From NCBI GenBank assembly GCA_035601815.1, contig DATNNN010000148.1, positions 1 through 11,943 on the forward strand: 11,943 bases of DNA, written 5' to 3'. The position numbers and the translations under genes were made by a program. This stretch comes from DATNNN01 sp035601815 (lineage in GTDB: Bacteria > Pseudomonadota > Alphaproteobacteria > Rhizobiales > Xanthobacteraceae). Shown here one piece after another: positions 6,341-11,943 of this stretch (within the stretch, counting starts at the first letter, position 1; each line of letters starts with the position of its first letter). The notes under the pieces are model-generated. The model had not been told where the DNA came from and made no database searches. It worked only from the letters and a program-made list of their open reading frames with translations.

Positions 6341-7450
6341 ATGGCGTTGCGCGAACCGGTTTCTTCCGCGAACTTGCATCGCCAGGTGCTGTTCTGGCTC
6401 GGTGCGCTCGTCGCCGCCATTTTCTTGTTGTGGCTTTTGCGCGCGATGCTGCTGCCGTTCGTGGCGGGCCTCGTGCTCGCCTATCTCCTCAATCCGCTCG
6501 CCAACCGCCTCGAGCGCGCCGGCATGAACCGCGTGGTGGCGACGCTCATCATCGTCGGCACCTTCGTGCTCTTCTTCGTAATCGCGATCGTGGTGCTGGT
6601 GCCGCTGCTCGGCAGCCAGCTCTTCGCCTTCATCCAGCGCCTGCCGGACTATGTGACCCGGCTGCAGGCGCTCATCACCCAAGAAAATCGCGAGTGGCTG
6701 CAGCGCATCTTCGGCGAGCACCTGCCGGACTTCCAGAGCCTGCAGAAGCCGCTCGGCGACCTGATGACGCAAGCCGCAGGCTGGCTTGTCGCCTTCCTGC
6801 AGTCGCTGTGGTCGGGCGGCCGCGCCATCATCTCGGTGTTCGCGCTGGTCATCATCACGCCAGTGGTCGCGTTCTATCTGCTCGCCGACTGGAACAGCAT
6901 GATCGCCAAGGTGGCGTCCTGGGTGCCGCACCAGCATCGCAAGGCGATCGGCGGCCTCGCCCACGAGATCGATCAGGCGGTCGCGGGCTTTCTGCGCGGC
7001 CAGGCGAGCGTGTGCCTGATCCTCGGCTCGTACTACGCCGCCGCCCTCTCGCTGACCGGGCTCAACTTCGGCCTTCTCATCGGCGTCTTCGCCGGGCTCC
7101 TCACGTTCATTCCATTCGTCGGCTCGCTCACCGGCCTCGTGCTTGCGGTCGGTGTCGCGCTCGTCCAGTTCTGGCCGGAGTGGACGCGGGTGGTGCTCGT
7201 GCTCGGTGTGTTTCTGGTCGGCCAGTTCGTCGAGGGCTATGTCCTCGGCCCCAAGCTTGTCGGCAAGCGCGTCGGGCTGCATCCGGTATGGCTGATGTTC
7301 GCGTTGTTCGCCTTCGGCTATCTCTTCGGCTTCGTCGGCCTGCTCATGGCCGTGCCGCTCGCCGCCGCCGTCGGCGTGCTCGTGCGCTTCGCGCTCCGGC
7401 AATATCTCTCGAGCTCGTTTTATCGCGAAAAGCCGCACCGGGGCGGCTAG
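6341..7450 (+). CDS. AI-2E (PerM/YdgG) family membrane permease
   Basis: A 369-residue multi-pass membrane protein of the PerM family, whose members have been linked to autoinducer-2 export and, in others, to Na+/H+ exchange; the substrate here is unknown. Visible: two N-terminal spans (about 15-33 and 36-52) with LAYLLNPL, two spans at 65-90, a long soluble stretch (about 92-160), then the family motifs ITPVVAFYLLADW (172-184), GFLRGQ (216-221), FIPFVGS (256-262), EGYVLGPKLVGKRVGLHP (298-315) and a C-terminal hydrophobic block. The ATG at 6341 directly abuts GGAGG (6336-6340), leaving no spacing. A TTG two codons on (6347) is six bases from it and may be the real start. The gene begins eight bases after the upstream stop and ends four bases before hdaA, so it is operonic. 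Confidence 0.94.
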   Translation: MALREPVSSANLHRQVLFWLGALVAAIFLLWLLRAMLLPFVAGLVLAYLLNPLANRLERAGMNRVVATLIIVGTFVLFFVIAIVVLVPLLGSQLFAFIQRLPDYVTRLQALITQENREWLQRIFGEHLPDFQSLQKPLGDLMTQAAGWLVAFLQSLWSGGRAIISVFALVIITPVVAFYLLADWNSMIAKVASWVPHQHRKAIGGLAHEIDQAVAGFLRGQASVCLILGSYYAAALSLTGLNFGLLIGVFAGLLTFIPFVGSLTGLVLAVGVALVQFWPEWTRVVLVLGVFLVGQFVEGYVLGPKLVGKRVGLHPVWLMFALFAFGYLFGFVGLLMAVPLAAAVGVLVRFALRQYLSSSFYREKPHRGG

Positions 7451-7454
7451 GTCC

Positions 7455-8132
7455 ATGAGTCGCGGTGCGCTACAGCTCGCCCTCGATCTGCCGCACGCGG
7501 CGAGCTTCCGGCGCGACGACTTCCTGCCGTCGCCGTCGAACGAAGCGGCGCTCGCCATGATCGAGGCCTGGCCGCGCTGGCCGCATCGCGTCGCCGCCAT
7601 CGTCGGGCCGGCGGGCTCCGGCAAGAGCCATCTCGCCGCCATCTGGGCCGAGCGCGCGGGTGCGCGCATCGAGTCGGCGCACGCACTCGGCCGCGCCGAC
7701 GTGCCGCGGCTCGCCACCGGCGCGCTCGCCCTCGAGGACGTGGAGCCCGGTGGCGTCGACGAGGCGGCGCTGTTCCATCTTCTCAACCTCGCCGGCGAGG
7801 AGGACTGCCACGTGCTGCTCACGGCGGCGCAGCGCCTCGACGGCGGCTTCGCGCTCGCCGATCTCGCCTCGCGCTTGCGCGCCGTGCCGGTGATCGCGCT
7901 CGCCGCTCCCGACGACGCGTTGCTCGCCGCCGTGCTGGTGAAGCTCTTCGCCGACCGCCAGCTCGCCGTCGGCGAGGGGGTGGTGAGCTATCTGGTGCCG
8001 CGCATGGAGCGCTCGCTCGCGGCGGCCCGTGCGCTGGTCGCGCGCCTCGACCGGGCGGCGCTGTCGCGCGGGCGGGCCGTCACTCGCCAATTGGCCGCCG
8101 AACTGGTTGACAGTCCCGACGCAAGTATTTGA
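7455..8132 (+). CDS. hdaA: DnaA-related regulatory inactivator HdaA
   Basis: HdaA, bound to the DNA-loaded sliding clamp, stimulates ATP hydrolysis on DnaA and so prevents re-initiation of replication. The 225-residue protein is one AAA+ module without DnaA's DNA-binding domain. At the N terminus, QLALDL (7-12) fits the clamp-binding consensus of Hda proteins. Then come Walker A GPAGSGKS (51-58), a Walker B region LALEDVE (91-97), a sensor-I strand VLLTAAQ (120-126), the box VII segment LADLASRLRAV with the probable arginine finger at R140, and a sensor-II helix around MERSLAAAR (184-192). DnaA itself (about 450-500 aa with a C-terminal DNA-binding domain) is excluded by length. The ATG is four bases after the permease stop with only AGG as ribosome binding site, suggesting coupled translation. 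Confidence 0.9.
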   Translation: MSRGALQLALDLPHAASFRRDDFLPSPSNEAALAMIEAWPRWPHRVAAIVGPAGSGKSHLAAIWAERAGARIESAHALGRADVPRLATGALALEDVEPGGVDEAALFHLLNLAGEEDCHVLLTAAQRLDGGFALADLASRLRAVPVIALAAPDDALLAAVLVKLFADRQLAVGEGVVSYLVPRMERSLAAARALVARLDRAALSRGRAVTRQLAAELVDSPDASI

Positions 8133-8148
8133 TTTATAATAATTAACA

Positions 8149-8166
8149 CCTTCATTGAACTGTCAT
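8149..8166 (+). promoter_or_regulatory. PHO-box-like PhoB binding site upstream of ppk
   Basis: CCTTCAT (8149-8155), four bases TGAA, and CTGTCAT (8160-8166) match the PHO-box layout of two 7-base CTGTCAT half-sites in an 11-base repeat, 5 of 7 and 7 of 7. It lies 28 bases before the annotated ppk start in an AT-rich gap. Pho-regulon control of ppk is known in other proteobacteria. The link to PhoB here is inferred. Confidence 0.5.
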
Positions 8167-8194
8167 TGTATGAACGTGGTCATCCGCGACAATA

Positions 8195-10423
8195 ATGGGG
8201 CAAGACCAGCCCCCGAGAACCACCGTGGCCTTCGAGTTTGATATCGCCCGTAGCGAGACCGCCGAGCCCTTGCCGGCTGCCGACGCGCCCGGCCGCGACC
8301 TGCGTGCGAGCCCCAAGCGCTTCGTCAACCGCGAGCTGTCGTGGCTGCGCTTCAATCGCCGGGTGCTGGAGGAGGCGTCGAACCCGAACCATCCGCTGCT
8401 CGAGCAGCTGCGCTTTCTCTCCATCTCCGCCGACAACCTCGACGAGTTCTTCATGGTGCGGGTCGCGGGGCTGAAGGGCCTCGTGCGCGCCAAGGTAACG
8501 CTCACGAGCCCCGACGGCCTCAGCGCGGCCGAGCAGCTCGCCAAGATCGGCGCCGAAGCGGCGACGCTCGCCTCCGACCAGCAGGCGCGCTGGCGCGCAC
8601 TGCGCCGCGAGCTCGCCGCGAAGGGCGTCGTGCTCGTGGACGGCGGCGAGCTTTCCAAGGACGAGCGCACGTTCCTCGAGCATCACTTTCTGCATCACGT
8701 GTTTCCGGTGCTGACGCCGCTCTCCGTCGATCCGGCGCATCCGTTCCCGTTCATCCCCAACCGCGGCTTCTCGCTTGCGCTCCAGCTCGCGCGCACCACC
8801 GACGGCCGCGGCATGAACGCGCTGATCCGCGTGCCGGCTCAGATCGAGCGCTTCATCGCGCTGCCCAAGGACGCCGCCGCGCAACGCTTCATCGCCCTCG
8901 AGGTGGTGATCGGCCTGTTCATCGGCCGCTTGTTCCCGGGCTATGCGATGCGCGGGCAGGGCGCCTTTCGCGCCATTCGCGATAGCGACATCGAGGTCGA
9001 GGAGGAGGCCGAGGACCTGGTGCGCGTGTTCGAGAGCGCGCTCAAGCGCCGCCGCCGCGGCCTCGTCATCCGTCTGGAGATCGAGGCGGCGATGCCGGCG
9101 GAGCTGCGCGCTTTCGTGGCGCGTGCGCTGTCGTGCGGCGACGACGAGGTGTTCCTGGTCGAGGGCGCGTTGGCGCTGAACGAGCTGCGCCAGCTGGTCG
9201 AGATCGACCGGCCCGATCTGAAGTTCGTCCCCTATGAGCCGCGCTTTCCCGAGCGCGTGCGCGAGCAGGGCGGCGACTGCTTCGCCGCCATCCGCCAGAA
9301 GGACATGGTCATCCACCATCCCTACGAATCCTTCGACGTGGTGGTGCAGTTCCTCACCCAGGCCGCCCGCGATCCCGACGTCATCGCCATCAAGCAGACG
9401 CTCTACCGCACCTCGTCGGAGAGCCCGATCGTGCGGGCGCTCGCGGAAGCCGCCGAGGCCGGCAAGTCGGTGACGGCGCTGGTCGAGTTGAAAGCGCGCT
9501 TCGACGAGGAGGCCAACATCCGCTGGGCGCGAGATCTCGAGCGCGCCGGCGTGCAGGTGGTGTTCGGCTTCATCGAGCTGAAGACCCACGCCAAGCTGTC
9601 GCTGGTGGTGCGCCGCGAGGGCGCCGAGGTCGCGACCTACGTGCACGTCGGCACCGGCAACTATCACCCGATCACCGCCAAGGTTTACACCGACCTTTCG
9701 TTCTTCACCGCCGATCCCGCCATCGCCCAGGACGTGGCGCGCGTGTTCAACTACATCACCGGCTACGCCGAGCCCGCGGGACTCGAGCGGCTCGCGGTGT
9801 CGCCGATGAGCCTGCGCCGGCGCATCCTCGCCCACATCGAGGAGGAGATCGCCCACGCCCGCGCCGGCCGGCCGGCGGCGATCTGGGCCAAGGACAACGC
9901 GCTCGTCGACCCGCAGGTCATCGACGCGCTCTACGCGGCGAGCGCCGCCGGCGTCGAGGTCGATCTCGTCGTGCGCGGCATCTGCTGCCTGCGGCCCGGC
10001 GTGCCGGGGCTGTCGGACAATATCCGGGTGAAGTCCATCGTCGGCCGCTTCCTCGAGCACAGTCGTATCTACTGCTTCGGCGGCGGCTTCGGCCTGCCGC
10101 ACGACAAGGCGGCGGTCTACATCTCCTCCGCCGATCTCATGCCGCGCAACCTCGACCGGCGCGTCGAGGTGCTCTGCCCGATTCTCAATCCCACCGTGCA
10201 CCAGCAGGTGCTCGACCAGATTATGGTCGCGAACCTCAAGGACAATGCGCAGAGCTGGCGGGTCTTGCCGGACGGCACCTCGACGCGCATCGTGCCGGCG
10301 CCGGGCGAGGAGTCGTTCAACGCCCATCATTACTTCATGACCAACCCAAGCCTGTCGGGCCGTGGCAAATCACTCAAAGACTCGCCGCCGAAACCACTCA
10401 GCCGTCGCCGCGATCGTGGCTGA
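8195..10423 (+). CDS. ppk: Polyphosphate kinase 1
   Basis: PPK1 reversibly polymerises the gamma phosphate of ATP into inorganic polyphosphate. The 742-residue protein has all four domains. The N-terminal domain carries RFVNRELSWLRFNRRVLEEA (42-61) and ISADNLDEFFMVRVAGLK (77-94). The head domain carries PVLTPLSVDPAHPFPF (171-186). The catalytic phospholipase-D-like domains carry DVIAIKQTLYRTSS (395-408), ELKARFDEEANIRWAR (431-446), and KTHAK with H465, followed by GTGN (486-489). LEHSR carries H622. H465 and H622 are 157 residues apart, as are H435 and H592 of the E. coli enzyme, and I take H465 as the phosphorylated residue. The ATG at 8195 has a poor ribosome binding site; a GTG ten codons later (8225) is possible. 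The 3' end overlaps ppx by 62 bases. Confidence 0.97.
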   Translation: MGQDQPPRTTVAFEFDIARSETAEPLPAADAPGRDLRASPKRFVNRELSWLRFNRRVLEEASNPNHPLLEQLRFLSISADNLDEFFMVRVAGLKGLVRAKVTLTSPDGLSAAEQLAKIGAEAATLASDQQARWRALRRELAAKGVVLVDGGELSKDERTFLEHHFLHHVFPVLTPLSVDPAHPFPFIPNRGFSLALQLARTTDGRGMNALIRVPAQIERFIALPKDAAAQRFIALEVVIGLFIGRLFPGYAMRGQGAFRAIRDSDIEVEEEAEDLVRVFESALKRRRRGLVIRLEIEAAMPAELRAFVARALSCGDDEVFLVEGALALNELRQLVEIDRPDLKFVPYEPRFPERVREQGGDCFAAIRQKDMVIHHPYESFDVVVQFLTQAARDPDVIAIKQTLYRTSSESPIVRALAEAAEAGKSVTALVELKARFDEEANIRWARDLERAGVQVVFGFIELKTHAKLSLVVRREGAEVATYVHVGTGNYHPITAKVYTDLSFFTADPAIAQDVARVFNYITGYAEPAGLERLAVSPMSLRRRILAHIEEEIAHARAGRPAAIWAKDNALVDPQVIDALYAASAAGVEVDLVVRGICCLRPGVPGLSDNIRVKSIVGRFLEHSRIYCFGGGFGLPHDKAAVYISSADLMPRNLDRRVEVLCPILNPTVHQQVLDQIMVANLKDNAQSWRVLPDGTSTRIVPAPGEESFNAHHYFMTNPSLSGRGKSLKDSPPKPLSRRRDRG

Positions 10424-11933
10424 GGACGTGCGCGCGGCGCCGGGCCGGCTGCCGGTCGGCCGGCCGGTGGCGGTCATCGACATCGGCTCCAACTCTGTGC
10501 GCCTCGTGGTCTACGAGGGCCTGAGCCGCAGCCTCACGCCGATCTTCAACGAGAAGGTGCTCGCCGGCCTCGGCCGCGAGGTGAAGAGCAAGGGCCGCCT
10601 TGCCGCCGACGCGGTGGAGGCGGCACTCGGCGCGCTCGCCCGCTTCCGCGCGCTGTGCGGCGTGATGCGGGTCGAGAGCCTGCACGTGATCGCCACCGCC
10701 GCCGTGCGCGAGGCGAGCGACGGCGCCGCCTTCCTGCGCCTGGCGGAGGCCGCCTGTCGTTCGCCGATCCAGCTCTTATCGGGGCCGACCGAGGCGCGCC
10801 TCGCCGCCGTCGGCGTCGCCGCCGGCTTCCATCGTCCCGATGGCGTCGCCGGCGACTTGGGCGGCGGCTCGCTCGAGCTCGTCGACGTGCGCGGCGACAA
10901 GATCGGCAAGGGCGTCACGCTGCCGCTCGGCGGGCTCGCGCTTTCCGACACCGCCCACCATTCGCTCAAGGAGGCGAGCGAGATCGTCCACGACGCGCTC
11001 GCCGGCGACCGCACCTTGCGCGGCCTCTCCGGCCGCACGTTCTACGCCGTGGGCGGCACCTGGCGGTCGCTGGCGCGGCTGCACATGCGCGAGAAGGGCT
11101 ATCCGCTGCACGTGATGCACGGCTATGTCATCGCCGCCGACGAGGCGGCGGAGTTCGCCAAGCTCGTGCGCCGCGTCGATCCGGGCACGCTTCCCTACAT
11201 CGAGGAGATCTCCTCCGCCCGCCGGCCACTGTTGCCCTATGGCGCCATGGTGCTCGAGCAGGCGATCGACATCGGCAAGCCGAAGCAGGTGGTGATATCG
11301 GCACTCGGCGTGCGCGAGGGCCTGCTGCACGAAATGCTCGATCCCGACGAGCGGCGCAAGGATCCGCTGCTCGCGGCGGCGAGCGACCTCAACCTGTTGC
11401 GCTCGCGCTCGCCGCGCCACGGCGAGGAGCTGATCGGCTGGACCGACCGCTTCATGGTCACCACCGGCATCGAGGAAAATCTCGAGGAGCGGCGCCTGCG
11501 TCACGCCGCTTGTCTCCTCGCCGACATCGGCTGGCGGGCGCATCCGGATTATCGCGGCGAGCAGTCGCTCAACATCATCGCCCACGCGGCCTTCGTCGGC
11601 ATCGACCATCCGGGGCGCGCGTTCCTGGCACTCGCGGTGTTCTACCGCCACGCCGGCTACCACGCCGACGAGCCGTCGCCGCGCCTGCGCGAGCTCGCCT
11701 CACCGCGCCTGCTCGACCGCGCCCGTATCCTCGGCGCCGCGATGCGCGTGGCATATCTGGTCTCGGCGTCGATGCCGGGCATGCTGCCGCGCGCGCCCAT
11801 GTTCGTCAAGAAAGGCAAGCTCGTGCTGCGCCTGGAGGGCAAGCTCAAGTCGCTCGCCGGCGAGCGGCTGGCGAACCGCCTGCGCCAGCTCGCGAGACTC
11901 ATCGGCCGCGAGCCGGTGCTCGACACGGATTGA
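10362..11933 (+). CDS. ppx: Exopolyphosphatase / Ppx-GppA family phosphatase
   Basis: Ppx removes terminal phosphates from polyphosphate; close relatives (GppA) hydrolyse pppGpp to ppGpp, and the two cannot be fully separated by sequence alone. The 523-residue protein matches two-part Ppx enzymes in length. Visible: VAVIDIGSNSVRLVVYEG (36-53), VIATAAVREASDG (109-121), LLSGPTEARLAAVG (138-151), GDLGGGSLELVDV (164-176), then TFYAVGGTWRSLARLH and a C-terminal HD-like helical domain containing RLRHAACLLADIGWR and FLALAVFYRH. The start is probably GTG at 10362, inside the end of ppk. A second GTG at 10416 still overlaps by eight bases. Neither has a clear ribosome binding site, so ppx probably depends on translation of ppk. 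Pairing with ppk favours the exopolyphosphatase role. Confidence 0.95.
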   Translation: MANHSKTRRRNHSAVAAIVAEDVRAAPGRLPVGRPVAVIDIGSNSVRLVVYEGLSRSLTPIFNEKVLAGLGREVKSKGRLAADAVEAALGALARFRALCGVMRVESLHVIATAAVREASDGAAFLRLAEAACRSPIQLLSGPTEARLAAVGVAAGFHRPDGVAGDLGGGSLELVDVRGDKIGKGVTLPLGGLALSDTAHHSLKEASEIVHDALAGDRTLRGLSGRTFYAVGGTWRSLARLHMREKGYPLHVMHGYVIAADEAAEFAKLVRRVDPGTLPYIEEISSARRPLLPYGAMVLEQAIDIGKPKQVVISALGVREGLLHEMLDPDERRKDPLLAAASDLNLLRSRSPRHGEELIGWTDRFMVTTGIEENLEERRLRHAACLLADIGWRAHPDYRGEQSLNIIAHAAFVGIDHPGRAFLALAVFYRHAGYHADEPSPRLRELASPRLLDRARILGAAMRVAYLVSASMPGMLPRAPMFVKKGKLVLRLEGKLKSLAGERLANRLRQLARLIGREPVLDTD

Positions 11934-11943
11934 CGCTCTAGCG

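Noticed and set aside
8180..10330. A 716-codon open frame on the minus strand opposite ppk
   Set aside because: It is the antisense shadow of a high-GC gene: the translation is rich in R, H, D, E and A without domain motifs, while the + strand encodes an unmistakable PPK1.

Overview
The window is GC-rich DNA (about 60% to over 80% GC in sampled 60-base lines) carrying twelve protein genes and no RNA genes, mobile elements or CRISPR arrays that I can see. The gene set and order (holC, ndk, purN-purM, CDP-alcohol phosphatidyltransferase, PerM-like permease, hdaA, ppk, ppx) point to an alphaproteobacterium, most likely of the Hyphomicrobiales. This assignment is inferred from protein families, the HdaA-type DnaA-related protein and base composition. 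No 16S or other species marker is present.

Left part (1-2388). The window opens inside holC (DNA polymerase III chi subunit, + strand). It meets tail to tail a minus-strand pair: a polytopic membrane protein of unrecognised function with features of a lipid-linked glycosyltransferase, followed seven bases later by a DinB-fold protein. The membrane gene diverges from ndk (nucleoside diphosphate kinase), which has a readable sigma-70-type promoter and a clear ribosome binding site that fixes its start.

Middle (2389-5801). After ndk comes a convergent minus-strand TerC/YjbE-family membrane protein (probable metal ion exporter). It has visibly lower GC and a 200-base upstream region rich in inverted repeats. 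Upstream of it lies the purM-purN purine operon (minus strand, ATGA overlap), the third and second steps of de novo IMP synthesis respectively.

Right part (5802-11933). Divergently from purM runs a tight + strand cluster. The first three genes, a CDP-alcohol phosphatidyltransferase, a PerM/AI-2E-family permease and hdaA (regulatory inactivator of DnaA with a visible clamp-binding motif), are 8 and 4 bases apart. A 62-base AT-rich gap with a PHO-box-like sequence then leads to ppk (polyphosphate kinase) and an overlapping ppx/gppA (exopolyphosphatase), the synthesis and breakdown pair for polyphosphate.

Most of the window is conserved housekeeping sequence. The less ordinary parts are the PHO-box-like site before ppk, the structured region before the TerC-family gene, the orphan membrane protein with DinB partner, and the grouping of phospholipid synthesis with DnaA inactivation. 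I found no convincing undescribed multi-gene system.
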